Positions 14,122 to 26,685 of a stretch of DNA of 64,000 nucleotides are shown in pieces (the first letter of the stretch is position 1; the number at the start of each line of letters is the position of its first letter). The stretch is taken from assembly GCA_021018815.1 (NCBI GenBank), contig JAITYX010000021.1, forward strand, positions 3,129,001 through 3,193,000, given 5' to 3'. Under the pieces are notes generated by a model. It saw nothing but the letters and a program-made list of their open reading frames with translations. It had not been told where the DNA came from and made no database searches. This stretch comes from Talinum fruticosum (lineage: Eukaryota; Streptophyta; Magnoliopsida; Caryophyllales; Talinaceae). Position numbers and translations under genes: made by a program.

Positions 14122-15133
14122 TTTAATATTCAATCATTTAAGCTACATTAAATACTATTTTACACATATTGTATTATATTAACAATATAGTTAAAAATTT
14201 CATCTTTTTATAAATAAGAAAATCTTATAATACTGACAAAATAACCAAGCAGTAATTAAATCATAACATTTTTATTAATAAAAAAAGAGTATATAAAATG
14301 TCAATGTCAATGTCAATGAAACCTTTTTTAAGATATATATTTGTGATTAATTAATCATTGTAGTTAACTAATTTTGACCATAAAAATACAATAATGGGTT
14401 TTCATTAATTTTGAGATGAAGAGGGGAAATGTCAATGATTTGATGTTATGGTCCAACTAAAATGAAATCAAATTAACGTGCATGAGTTTAGCAAGAATTG
14501 ATTTTACATTATTTATCTTTCTCTATTTTTCTCTCTTTTTTTCTTTTTTTTTTTTTTGGGTGTCATTCTCAAAGCCCATTTTCTTTGTCCTAGATTTTCC
14601 TCTCTCATACCCAAAAGATAAAAAGGACAAGTTGATCACATGGCTTGCACTAAATACTAATTATAGATTACAAATCATATCTATATTTCAAAATGGGGAC
14701 CTCCATTTTCGAGTTTCTTTAAAGAGGGTAATATGGTCATTTTATTTTATTTTATTATAGAACTATAAAAAAAATGGAGATCATACTGTTCAATTTTAAG
14801 GCTTTTTTTGGTGCTGACATGATGTTTGTTTGGTAAAAAAAAATTGTTTGGTATTCGCTAACAACACATTGATTGCTTGGTTTAGGTTCTGAGCAATGCA
14901 AGATACAAGAGCGTGGAACACAGAGTGATCGTAAATCCTAATGTAGAACGGGTTTCACTAGCTTTATTCTATAATCCAAGGGGGAAATACTGATTGAACC
15001 AGCCAAACAACTTATAACCCCGGAGAACCCATCATTGTATCCTTCTATGACTTTCAACGAATATCGACTCTACATAAGGTTGAAAGGTCCCCGTGGAAAA
15101 GCTCAAGTGGAGTCTCTGAAATCTCCTAGATAA
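11075..15133 (+). CDS. Jasmonate-induced-oxygenase-like 2-oxoglutarate/Fe(II) dioxygenase (JOX), with two apparent frameshifts
   Basis: JOX enzymes are soluble 2OG/Fe(II) dioxygenases that hydroxylate jasmonic acid to inactive 12-hydroxy-JA and so damp jasmonate signalling. Exons: 11075-11567, 12452-12782 and 14886-15133, all GT-AG. The N-terminus (EWPEPIIRVQSLSESGL, then a DIOX_N domain with VDIPLIDLGGLFSGD) and the end (SLKSPR) match JOX proteins. With one base restored at each of two sites the product is 357 residues, the normal length. The iron ligands are then H230, D232 (SHSDPGG) and H287 (SVEHRVIVN), and the 2OG-binding pair is R297/S299 (RVS). The breaks lie in a C4 run (11424-11427; the frame resumes as TYEGYGSRLGVEKGA) and a G5 run (14980-14984; it resumes as LIEPAKQL). 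Both are one-base losses, so a sequencing error is likelier than a pseudogene. Family is secure; substrate is inferred. Confidence 0.88.
13707..13765. repeat. (AT)n microsatellite in JOX intron 2
   Basis: About 59 bases of uninterrupted AT dinucleotide. It produces spurious tyrosine/isoleucine reading frames. Expect length polymorphism and read-length uncertainty. Confidence 0.95.
14068..14115. repeat. Second (AT)n microsatellite in JOX intron 2
   Basis: About 48 bases of AT dinucleotide, some 300 bases after the first tract and in the same 2.1-kb intron. Confidence 0.95.
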
Positions 15134-16528
15134 TGCCATTACGTCTAAGCATCATATTGTTGTATATATATGATCAATATATACTAAGTATTGAAAATAT
15201 TTATGAGAATGAAAAATGCGATGGTAGTAGCTTATAAGTTATATATATGCAAATAATTCAAATAATGTTACCCTTTGTAGACTAGTTTTAATTTGACCTT
15301 CTCCATTGTTATTTTATTCTATCATCTTGGTGATATTTATGTTATGGTCCCAAGGAATATTTCATTGTATTAATGCACATTATCATGGAAAAACGTTTGT
15401 ACTTTGTGCCAGTAGATAACTGTTGATATCAAGAAGTGGGTCATACAGTAATATATAAAGAAAAAATAGACATCATCATTCAGGTGGAAAAATAAAACTC
15501 CCATCATTCAAAAAAAATGTGGATATATATTTTAGACTATATATATTATATATAATGGAAAATCATGACATGCATATTACATTGGATGTTACACTGTTGT
15601 CCTTGGCTGGGAAATAAATATGCTTATTTAATATGATCAACTATACCCAATAAAACATAGTGCTTCGACAATTTTAAGGAGAAATTATCAAGATCAAGCT
15701 AACCGGTGACCCAAATGCCTGCTATTGGGAACAAAGAATTACTAATAGATTTTCAATTTATATAAAATTGATTCATTGAGGTTATTTGAGTTAATATTCC
15801 CTCGTTAACCTCGTCTTTGGTATCCTATTGGAAATAAGAGCAACCAACGAATTCAAGTGGAATTCAACGGGCAAATCTAACGGAAGGAGATGTTTCAAGT
15901 GGAATTCAACCTGGGTGTGGGGGATTGTTTGAGGAGGTGAAGAAGAGAGGAGTTTATAAGGCCATTTCAGGGGGTTTAAACGAGAAGGTAGAAGAGGAAA
16001 CCACCAGAATTATGGTAATATTCTTTATATATGGGGACATATATTTTTGGATATAAGATTTGTTGAAGGATTGATTCTTCTCTTTCCAGTGAAATTAAGG
16101 TTAGATTGAGTATTCTATTGCAGGAAGTTTTAGATTTGCTTTGTAAATTGTGTTTCGTTTTTTCAATTGTTAAAGCTTATTTGTCTGTAGGTACAACTAT
16201 TTTTAATTGTATGGTTATATTTTTAACTTTTTGCCAATCTATTAATTGAAAATTCAATCAATTTGCTCTCATATCTCAATATATATATATACATATATAT
16301 ACAAATTGAATAAGAAAAAAACTTTTATATATGAGCTGGATAGTTATATCCACGTGTTTTAACACTTACAATAAAAGAGAAAAGAAACAAAGTTGAAGAG
16401 TAGGCCATATAAAAGGGACTTGTGCTCAATATTCAAGCAGAATTCCCATTTCGACCCTTATTTTGCAACAAAAAATGGATGAGATAGAGAAATACACAAA
16501 AATATCTATATCTTTTATTTTATCATAT

Positions 16529-16821
16529 GGATTGTTGAATTTTAATATCCCCAATTTTGAGTCACATTATTCATAATATTTCGAACTATTGATTGATCTT
16601 CATAACATCCCCATCTTTAATGTTAATATTTTTAATATCTAATATTTTGAAAAAGAAGTAATTAGTGTCCCGAAATTGAGACAATTAAGGTTATTTTTTA
16701 AAATATAAGATATTTAAAAATATTAGTGTTAAAAATAGGGATGCTTATAAAACCAATCGATAATTTTAATATATTATAAGTAACATGGCCTAAAATTTGG
16801 GATATTAAAATCTAATAATCC
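16529..16821. mobile_element. Foldback MITE family, copy A
   Basis: The terminal inverted repeat is GGATTGTTGAATTTTAATAT on the left against a near-identical inverted end at 16799-16821. Pairing continues inward through much of the element, so the whole 293 bases can fold. A central AGTGTCCCGAAATTG segment and an AACCAATCGATAA segment are shared with the copy at 44359-44663, which identifies a dispersed family. No coding capacity. Confidence 0.75.
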
Positions 16822-17488
16822 TTATTGTAATATCTATTAGTGGTATATATCGGGGCATAGAGGTCAGCAATTAAGCTGCAGGTATATTTGTATTGTAGAT
16901 ACTAAAATAATAATGATGCTTGACTATCATATGACACATTTTGTGCTTTCAAGAGCTTAGTCTTTAATTTTGGTTTATTTTGTATATTTTATGAGAGTTT
17001 TTTAAGTGATAAATTTTATATTTGAATCTCAACTACTCATATATATATATTTTACAACATCCACACTTACCACCATAAATTGTTTGAATAAGGAGGTCAT
17101 GTTAGAAAATATGACATGTATATCTTGTCTGGTCTGTTTAACCATTATTTTAACTTTAGTTGAGATATATATTTTATATAGGTTTATCCACTCAATATAA
17201 TAAAAATAATATTTTTTTATGAATAAAAAATGTATTACTGTCATTATAATTAAATCTTAGCTCTAAAAAAAATTAAAGTTTTTCTCTTCGATCATGTTCG
17301 ATTTACTCGTAAGGAGAAGTATGGTCGTAAACTAAAGTTAAATGAAATAGAACCTTCATGTTTAAGGCTCTGCTCTAAGACTGCAAGGAGTTGTAAAGAG
17401 ATGTAAAGCTGTAAGAAATAGTAAGGAGGTGTAAAATAGTTGTAAAGTTAGAGTCCATTTGTTAAAACTAATTAAACGGTTATGAGTC

Positions 17489-17489
17489 G

Positions 17490-17527
<38 letters not shown>
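17489..17527. repeat. (AAT)n / (ATT)n microsatellite
   Basis: About eight AAT units run directly into ATT units, forming a small palindromic tract inside the outer MITE. Confidence 0.9.
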
Positions 17528-17555
17528 GAAACCCGTATATACCCTTACAGATGTA

Positions 17556-17936
17556 GGTCCTGTTTGGCAACAACGTTTGAAGTAACTTTTAGCGTTTTGA
17601 CCAAATCAAAACACTAATCAATCAAATATTAGCGTTTGTAGTAGCTTTTAGCGTTTCAAGTAGTGTTTTTGAAAAGTTAAGAATATTAGCTTTTCACATT
17701 TGAAAGTAGCGTTTCATATTTTTTGACAAAAAAAAAACCCTTCATTCATTTATATTTGACAAATTATTTATATCCTTTTACGTCAATTTACAATAATCAG
17801 CCTAACTCAAACGCTAAATTTACCTTATTCAACCGCGCAATTGAATAGTTATCCGCTAAAAGCTAAAATCTAACGACTATCAGCTACACAAACAAACTAT
17901 CCGCTACTCAAACAACTCATTTTGCCAAATAAAGCC
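17556..17936. mobile_element. Inner MITE nested in the 17366-17970 element
   Basis: The ends are imperfect inverted repeats: GGTCCTGTTTGGCAA at the left, and TTTGCCAAATAAAGCC at the right, whose reverse complement is GGCTTTATTTGGCAAA. Subterminal copies of TTAGCGTTT / CCGCTAAAAGCT occur near both ends. GTA flanks both sides (17553-17555 and 17937-17939) and may be a 3-bp target duplication. No coding capacity. Confidence 0.6.
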
Positions 17937-18530
17937 GTAATACTATAAAGTAAAACTGTAAAACACAGCCTAAATTAAAAAAATAGGAGTATCTAATTAG
18001 AAACCTCTATACCAGCTGGCAATTCTTCCTCAAATTTTATGGCATTAAAAATATTAATTAAAAACACAGATCCCAACGAGCACAATGAATATAGCACCGA
18101 AAGAAAACCTTAATTCTTAAGAATAAATAAATTTTATCATAATTGTTGAAATTATTAAATTGAAAAAATAAATGAGCCCCGAAAAATTGAAAGAATAATT
18201 CAAGATTTGACCATAATAATAATAATAAACTAGTTGTGGATGAAGTTGTTGGACACGGGCTGATTCATGAACCTACAGATTTCAAATCAGTATTTAGATT
18301 CAGAGAAGATCCTCCAATTAAAATCTAATTCTATTAAAAAAGGAATTAAATTAAATGCACTCCATAGAATTACATCATTGATTGTATGAATTATGCTATT
18401 AGTTAATTATTTGACACCCTGACGTCCAGGTATAAGCAAGAAAATAATCAAGAATAAAATTGTGATTTTCAAAAATAAGGTCAATTTTTTTTTTAAATAA
18501 AATAAATTAGACTTACTAAGATTTTTCTAA

Positions 18531-18640
18531 TCAATGAGGTCTTGACGTAGTAGGTAAGATTGAAGTATTAGGTACATTACATCTCAAGTTTGATTCTTCC
18601 TCCCCATTGTATTTTAGTGTCGTTTGTGGCCCCTTTAAAC
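18531..18640 (+). mobile_element. Possible tRNA-derived SINE fragment
   Basis: A box-A-like stretch (TGACGTAGTAGGTAAG, about 18543) is followed some 40 bases later by a box-B-like GTTTGATTC (about 18589), the spacing expected of a tRNA-derived promoter. Similar wording with GGTTCGATT occurs near 7944. Both boxes deviate from consensus, so this is a tentative call. Confidence 0.3.
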
Positions 18641-21120
18641 CAAACAAAAAATTACTACGATTTTTCTGAAGTATATTTCAAAATTTCTGATATGTATCAA
18701 GGAATGATTTATTTTTTTTTTTCAAAAGAGGAAAAATACCTTTCATGATACAAATTACAATGCAGAAATCACTTTTTTCCCCCAAGATAAGTGGCTCTTA
18801 TCGCAAAATCTCAAGTATAATCATTGTTGTTGATGTTTTATTCAAAATGTCATTTTCAACCATTTTTATTCTTGTTCGAGGAGATTAAAATGTAATTAAA
18901 AAAATCAAAACTTAGTGGCATTTAAAATTCAATAGCATTTAGGATATACATATACAAGTATAACATAGTGACATGGGTATAAAAAAATAAAACACAACGA
19001 CAAAATGAAGAAAAAATCAAAATACAATGGTAGAAGGAGCCAAGAGATCAACAATAATGCAAGTGTTCTTTAATGGTAAACATTTACATTTTTATATATT
19101 ATAGCATAAAATTATTCCTTGATATTTAATTATTAATTTAAATTTTTGGTTAAAATGGTTCTTAAACATAATATTGGAGTTTTTCTTAGCGGAAGATATA
19201 AGATTCAGTTTTCAACGACCCTAAAATGAATTATGGTTCACGCTGGAAGAATATTTATATAAAAAGGCGTGTGAGGATATAAAACTATTCATATTTCTTT
19301 AATCACCTTAAATTTAATTAATTATTAAAAAATTAAGGCGTATTCATTCTAATTTTCTCCTATTCATGTACATGCCACATATTTCTAACAAGGGACATAT
19401 ATTTTCATAGTATCTTTTAAGTACATTTTACATGGGCTAATGAAGGGTTAGCCTTGTAGAGTTTGATTACGTTAGGTGTTGTAAAATTTGGTGTACTCCG
19501 GATTTAAATCTTTCATAATAATTTTTGAAAATTTTTAATTAAACTAGTTGCCATTTACTTCCTCTTACTTTATTATTTCAACAATATATTAACGATTTGA
19601 TCAAAAAAATATATATTAATGACTAATTTACCAACTTTTCCTTATTAATCATTTTATTTTTCTCCTTTTTTTTTTATTGATTTTCCTTATTTCCAACGAA
19701 AATCTTGAGATAACTTGATCTTTTAATATAAATATTATCGTAAATTTTGTGTTTTTTTATTCTCTCGTAATAAAAAAAAGATAAGTATTATAAAATGCAG
19801 GGAATACTAGCATACTATCTATCCTGCTTTGCACATTCATTGCTCTCATTAATTTCTTTATTTTCTATAAAGATTTGAAATAATTGGATTTGGCCTCCAC
19901 AAAGATTGAATCTATAAAATTAAAGCCTAATACATTAACATGCATTTGTAGTCATAATAAGCATACTTTGGCACATAATTAGATACCAAAACTAAAACGG
20001 TGTGTCCATATCAAAGTGAAAATAAAGGGGGTGCATATTTGTTTATTAAAATCACCAAAACTATTTGTAATTTTGGTTAGTCAAAAAATTACACGCGTAA
20101 TCTGACTTTCACAATAAAATTAACGTATTAACCGGCAAATTTTCAACCTCAGCAACACAAAATTACAGAATTACCTTTATGGAAAAATATTACATATATT
20201 TGCATCGATTTTATCCTTTTTACAAATAAAATAGGGTGTACATGCATATAATTCTATTAATTTAATTTTTTAAGTAATAATGACATTTCAAAAAGAAAAA
20301 GAAAAATATATATTAAAAATTAGTTATACTGTAATCACTATATGCTTGACATGTAGGATGTTAATGTGATATTGTAATAATGTACTATAATTATTACAAT
20401 ACCACATAAACATCATATCAATCATACATCGATTTTGTCAACTTTTAGGATGTTTAGATGGTTCATGCATTTATTTAAGTTAAAGATTGATTTTTTTATA
20501 AACTTCAATATCATATATTTATTATGTTGAATGTGTATATTTCTAAAACTAATTTATTTTAATTTTCTGAATATATTGTGAATTTAGATAAAATATTGTC
20601 TTCACTTTATGGAAATTTTTTCAAAAGAAATTGGCATTTTAAATTTTAAACATACAAAAGGGAGAAAAAGAAAATAATGAGTTAAATATATAAATAGTGA
20701 TAATAAGTTATCAGAATAAGTTATAGAAAATTTAAAAGAAATATTTTTATATTAACTATTTTAAGAAAAATATATCCACTTATTTTTTTATTTATTATTA
20801 TTTTTTATTATTATAAGTTAATTAAAAATAATAATATTAATAAATAACTAATCATAAAAATAAAATTAAATAATGCCTTTACATAACAAGGGGTATAACT
20901 CTAATATAGTGAAAAAGTACAATACAAAAAGAGGTTACAGTTGGGGAGTATTACAATTCCAAAATAAATTAATATTTAATTAATAAAAACTACACCGAAA
21001 ATATATTAATCTAATTTAGTTATATTATTTTAAATTTTTATTTTGAAACCCTTTAAATTTATGTTATATGATAAAAACTTTTATTTCATTAAGTTAGATC
21101 TTATTATTCACTCCTATCTT

Positions 21121-21549
21121 TAATGAGATTAAACTTATATCTCTTTGATAGGCTAGCATGACAAGTCTCTTTTAGGACAAGAAGCAACATACTTTCCTAA
21201 AGACATTGATAGGAGAAGCCCGAATTTAATTGCAATGGTGTGGATCAAGTATACCTACACTATATGGATTCTACTTTTAAATTTGGTTGGCTTATTTCAA
21301 ATTTGTGTCCTTGAAACTTCTATATTTATGATAGAAAAAAAAAAGTATGTCATTGACTCATATTCTGTTATTGTCGGATCTTTTCGTTATTGTCCGTGGT
21401 ATGATTGTCCGCTCATATTTTTAATGGGATTACACCTATGTCTCCTTAGTATTTTAGCATGACAAGTCTCTTTTAGGATAAGAAGCAACTGACTTTCCTA
21501 AGACATTGATAGGAAAAACCCGAATTGAATTGCAATTATTATGTGGATC
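21121..21549. repeat. Diverged direct repeat, period about 301 bases
   Basis: About 125 bases at 21121-21247 recur at 21422-21549. They share GCATGACAAGTCTCTTTTAGGA, AGAAGCAAC, CTTTCCTAA, AGACATTGATAGGA, CCCGAATT and TGTGGATC, with some 15% differences. Copies this close suggest an old local tandem duplication. They are too short and lack the ends expected of LTRs. Confidence 0.8.
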
Positions 21550-23070
21550 GTGCACGTCCTGTCTCTATTTAGATCCTATTTCTAAGAACCAACTTGGTCT
21601 TTCCTGCATGGTCTAGAAAGACCAGTCATCCATAACAGTCATCCAATTATGTGCTCGTTATTACATGATCTCAACATCTCAGCATGTTTTAAAACCATTA
21701 ACATTATTGCACTAATTAGCTTTGATGATTTGAGGATTTTAAGCCAATATACACCAAACCTCTTTGCTCACAAAGTTCTTGCCACACCATGAAAAGGGAC
21801 GATTCAATACCCATCCTACAATTGAAAGGTTAGCGGACTCATTCAAGAGTTTAAATCCCGCATTTACTAAAGTAACGTCCTTAATTCATTCTCGTTACCC
21901 TATCATACAAAAATGACTTATCCTTATTCTCTAGGTGTGTACAAGATTGAAACAAAAAAATCTAAAAAACAAAAGAAAAATCTCGTTGACACCGATGAAC
22001 TGAGCTTAAACTAATAAAAAATATAATAAAATATTAAAACTAAGTAAGATTTAACCTGTCTCTAAAATAAAAGAAAATCTCAGTTCTAAATCCGTAAAAT
22101 AAGAGAGTTCATTCATACGAAGATTAAGATTTGAGCTTTCTAAAGGCAAAGGCAATACCACCCTTGAGGCCCATCTGTTAGGGAGTGTTAGACATTTCCA
22201 TTCCATGTCATTGGCATAAGGATTAATGAGGTCATCAAGTACTCATCACAATATAACCACTTGACAAATAACTTTTCATCTAAAAGACAAAGCTACAATA
22301 TTTGTAAGGTTCAATGCACAAAGCTCAAGTATTGAAGAAAAAAACCACATGCAAAAACAGTAGTGGTTGGAAAACCATAGAGAGAGTCTCAACTCAACTC
22401 AAAGACATTATTGGCTTTTGGTGGTCCAGAATGTTGGGTTGGATATCAGTACTTGTCAGCCACCAACAACTCCCTCTCCCTCTCTCTCTCTCTATCACCA
22501 ACAAAGAAATCACAAAGATCCAAAACACATGTTTAAAATGTTAATTTCCAAAACACATCCAAAAGGTAATATCTAGTCACCTAAGAGCCACAGTTTGATG
22601 ACTATTCTATGTTTTGGATAATCATTGGGATATGACCAGGATTAGGTACCTCTCTAATTTTATCACAACCAATTTCTCACATATAGATTTGACCATAATT
22701 GTATATTTAGATTTGTCAATGTTTGAATTAAGTGCAATTTAGGGATCTTGGGGGTGTAACATTTTGTTTGATTCACTTATTACCTAGCTACATTATCCAA
22801 GTGTGATTTTATTTAAAGTTTCTTTTAGAAAATTTTACGGTTAAACTGGTTTTGTTTGGAGTAATATTGATATTAGAATTTTCAGGAAGATTTGTAAAAA
22901 ATGAAGAATGATAACATTATCATATTAGAAAACTTTTGATGTTTCGGAAAAATGGACATTAAATAGATCATCAAAGTGACGGCTCACGCCATGAAAATTG
23001 GATAATACATCATACAACGCTTCCCAATGACAAGGGCTCAAATGGTCACACTTTGATAATGTAAAGTCTA

Positions 23071-23496
23071 AGGGTGTGTTCGACACTATCTTTTGAGATA
23101 GTGGTTAGTGTTTGAAGGAGATAAAACACTACTTATTTAAAAATGTAAGTGTTTTGGCAAAATAGTGTTTGACATAGTGATTAAAAGTTTAGGTAGTGTT
23201 TTCGAAAAGTTAATCAAAGTAACGTTTTTAAAAACAAGTACCTAGTGTTTGCACATATATTTCGAAATTCTCCTTTTTATTTTCTAAAAGCTTTTATTAA
23301 TTATGTTCTTTTAAGTAATTTTATACAAATCTGCTACTTAAACAACTAATATTACCAAACACACTTATCTTAAATTACTAGTTAAATATCTAACTACTAA
23401 CCACTAATCAATAACAGTTAATCGCTATTAAAACAACTAACGAGTCATTAAAACAACTAACTATTATTAAAATAGTTAATTTTTCCGAACACACCC
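23071..23496. mobile_element. MITE with a perfect 12-bp terminal inverted repeat
   Basis: AGGGTGTGTTCG at 23071-23082 is exactly inverted as CGAACACACCCT at 23485-23496, giving a 426-base non-coding element. The interior has repeated CACTAACCACT / TAGTGTTTG-like motifs near both ends, as in hAT-type non-autonomous elements. Flanking 8-mers match only partly, so the target-site duplication has decayed or the boundary is slightly off. Confidence 0.7.
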
Positions 23497-24263
23497 TAAA
23501 TATAATCACACTGATAACGTAGTTAATTAGTGAATAGCCATTTGGTGAATTAGAGTGTTCCGTATTTGAGGTCCCATAGTGTCTCAAAGAGGTGGACGTC
23601 CTGTTCTTTTTAGCTTTAATAATAATAATAACAATAATATTCTTCTGCGTTGTTGTACCCACGTAGTCTTGGTGACCACCACTGTGGTGCATCGTTCACC
23701 AGCCCCCGTCTTCCCCCCCGCCCCCCGCCTCCACACCAAAATCCCATTTCCTACCTCCTTTCTGACCCTTAGTTCCACCAACTCGAGAATGCCTTGCGGA
23801 GGATTGCTCTACGTTGGATTTAAACCCTATTTTATTTAATTTTAGCTTACAGTTTTGGATATTTTTACAACTGTTTACAACTACTTACACATTTTTATAA
23901 CTAACTTTACAAATATCTTACATCTCCTTACATACATCTTCTTACAACTCCTTATAACTTTACAACTTCTTATATCTAAATGGAACATGACCTTAATAAC
24001 AACAAATTCCTGAACATCGTTTTTACTTGCAAAAGAAAAATCAAAGCTTCCTGTTGTGGTGTTCGGCATACACATTCTAGTCCTCCTCAAGGCCTTTTCT
24101 AACTCCTAATTTGAATGCTTTAAGTGCCCAATTTTTCACTCTCATAAGCCATAAAAATTATTTTGCCAAAACACAATGGGCCACAATGCCAAATTTTATT
24201 AATTCAATGTTAGGAAAAATTTTATCAAATTAATATGCTAAAGTCTAGATCAAATATGATTAT

Positions 24264-24399
24264 AAGCTTCCTTCAATTTGGATACAAGATTTTTCACATT
24301 TATACCATTTGTGTCCATATTGGGCTGAAAGCTTCCTTCAATTTGGATACAAGATTTTCCACATTTATACCATTCGTGTCGATTTCAGGCTTTCAGCCC
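24264..24399. repeat. 65-bp tandem duplication with a flanking 11-bp inverted repeat
   Basis: AAGCTTCCTTCAATTTGG begins copies at 24264 and 24329, so the period is 65 bases. The copies differ at only a few positions over about 58 bases. In addition GGGCTGAAAGC (24322-24332) is exactly inverted as GCTTTCAGCCC (24389-24399), so the second copy sits between the arms of a potential stem. Confidence 0.85.
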
Positions 24400-26685
24400 G
24401 ACATTATATTTACTCTACCTAAAATAAACCAGATATCTCAGCTTATTAACGAAAATATTTTGTCTAATTTCTTACATTGAACTAAACTCAAACTTTTATC
24501 ATCACAAATTTGAGTATATGTTAATTTGAGTATAGATCAGAAAATAATGAATCTAGGTCAGCTTCTTGTTCATTAGATGTAGAGAGGAGAGTGATTGCGT
24601 TACAGAGATAGGAGTTCGTGGGCTTGGGTTGGGGGTTTGTTAAAATTTTGCTTATTATTTTAAACTATTCTCCACAAATTATTTCCATGGTTCAAACAAG
24701 GGGGCAAAATTGGCTTTTTTTTTCCTTTCAATTTTCTTTCAACCAAATTTTCTTAAGTTCAAATTGGGAGTTAATCTTGAGCATAACTAACATGGATTGT
24801 TCCGACTAAAGACAAAGTGGCTGGCTACAATGTGGTTGAAATTGGCTGGCACCGAAGCCAAGTTCCTACATTATCACAACTACAAACAGCAAACCCTAAT
24901 CTCAGCAGCACCAATCGACTACATTTTTGTTTCTTTAACATAGCGAAAGAAGACTCTAGAACTCTTCACCAAGATGAATCCATGGCCTTGAATCAAGAGA
25001 ATCCATGCAATCTATACTTCATCAAAATCAACTCCTTTTCGATAAACCCACAACTTCTTCCTTCGCACATGTCTACTCACCCCATGATAAATCTATTACC
25101 CTTGTCACCACTCTATATTATTTGCCATCTAAATCATTTCAACCATTCACCATAGAATTAGGGGGAGGGGGAAGACCAGAGCACAGACGATCACACAACT
25201 ATTGCACTTGAGCCACAGCACTAGAAGTGGATATCAAGACACTTGGAAACACGAATAAGTTAGGACTAATAAAAGGTACCCCCAAATCCTTTGTGTGTAA
25301 AATCCTCTTCAAAAACTGAGGCATGAAGGTTAGTGTCTAAAACTCGAAAGAGGCAATGCAAGAGAAATTCTAGAATAGAACAGCAAACTATAATCACAAC
25401 TCCTGGTATACTGCAGCGTTAGCAACATTGTAGATACTATTTTCTACTCCAAGTCTTCAATTAACTTCAGCTATTTAGTATGCAAAAATGGGGTAACATT
25501 TGAGCAATGGAACAGGTCACTCAAGCAGTTTCTCCAAGCCTGACAGATGGCAGGTATAATCAACTCACCGATACTTAAATGGACCGATAAATGACGACAC
25601 GTCAAATCTCAAACTTAGAAGCAATCCTTGTTTTAGCTAGCAGAAAGTCACCCGAAACAGATGATGTAGCCCTTACAAAGATACTAAGAGCAACACTCTA
25701 CTAGCACAGTAATTAAAATAGACAAACCTCATGCCACTTTCTGCTTAGTCACGAGCACATCACAGCACAATGCCTTAAGAAGAACACATATTTGAACAAA
25801 CATACACAATCTATGCTAGAGATTAGATATCTAACTAGTAACAACCCCTTCATCTTCAAAGCACAGAGAAAAAGGTACTAACTAGCCAAATACGAAAGAT
25901 GTCTAACTCCATAGAACTTTGAGCGCAATCAAGATCATCAATTTAAGTATCTACAACTTGGTATGCAGAAAAAACCAATAATCTGCACCACAGCCATTAA
26001 CAACTCCATTTCCCAGCTCAGGAAAAAAGCAATTCAAATCCTAAAATAATGACCGTTATGAACCCGAGTATTAATAAAAGCACATTAAAGATGGGATGTC
26101 AATATGATTCAAGAAAGCATAACATCCCAATTCCCAAGTCCTTGAGTACCACATCCCATGTTCTCAAAACATAGAACTATTTAATATAGGCTATAGCCAA
26201 CATGAATATACATGCACGACACTGACCAATCCCCTCGAAGGGCCTCTTGCCTAACAGCTGGGAACCGATAACAATTGAAGCACTATACAATCATCAAAGA
26301 TACTGTATGCAACCACTAATCACAATAACAAACTAATGGAAGCACTAAGTTCAAGCTTGACCCAGCTAATCTAGTAAATCCACAATGAAGAACAACAGAG
26401 ACAAGCACAGCCAACTTAGAAAGCACTTACTATATTTACCAACAACTTCACAAACCACCTGTACAAACGCCCCAACAAAAAGTTCCTATCAGTTCCGATT
26501 GTTTCTGTCATCCGATCATTCTAACAAATTACAATAGAAGCTCATCTCAAAAATAGCAGGGCAAATATTACCTAGCATCATTACTCCAGAAGAACAACGG
26601 TTTACAGGACCTTTCATTATATCGCCTTCCTACAGAAAACCCCCACAAACCCTAATCGAGAAACATCAACCAAGAAAGAATTTTT

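Larger units (their letters stand above)
17366..17970. mobile_element. Outer MITE, interrupted by a second MITE
   Basis: The left end GGCTCTGCTCTAAGACTG (17366) and the right end ...CTGTAAAACACAGCC (to 17970) are imperfect inverted repeats (GGCTcTG / GGCTgTG). The left arm carries repeats of the type GTAAGGAGNTGTAAA. Related text occurs at 23866-23970 in inverse orientation and near 61150. The right arm resumes after the inner element as GTAATACTATAAAG. No coding capacity; the superfamily is uncertain, perhaps hAT-like. Confidence 0.5.
15134..26580. other. Long intergenic spacer
   Basis: No gene is supported in this 11.4 kb. The first few hundred bases should include the JOX 3' UTR. It holds the repeats listed separately (16.5, 17.4-18.0, 18.5, 21.1-21.5, 23.1-23.5 and 24.26-24.40 kb). 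A C-rich patch at 23640-23790 looks compositionally unusual, but its reading frame resembles nothing I know. From about 24.8 to 26.6 kb the base composition is less AT-biased and reads like transcribed non-coding sequence. It could be extended 3' UTR or UTR-intron of the minus-strand p14 gene. A telo-box-like AAACCCTAA occurs at 24891-24899. Confidence 0.55.

Noticed and set aside
13704..14151. Reading frames rich in Tyr/Ile at the two AT microsatellites
   Set aside because: Pure translation of AT dinucleotides inside a JOX intron.
21121..21549. LTRs of a small retrotransposon
   Set aside because: Copies are short, lack TG...CA ends, and the ~175 bases between them carry no primer-binding site or coding sequence.
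23579..23839. 86-residue frame in a C-rich patch (NNNNNNN run, then proline-rich text)
   Set aside because: Driven by AAT and C runs; no recognisable domain, start context or splice structure.
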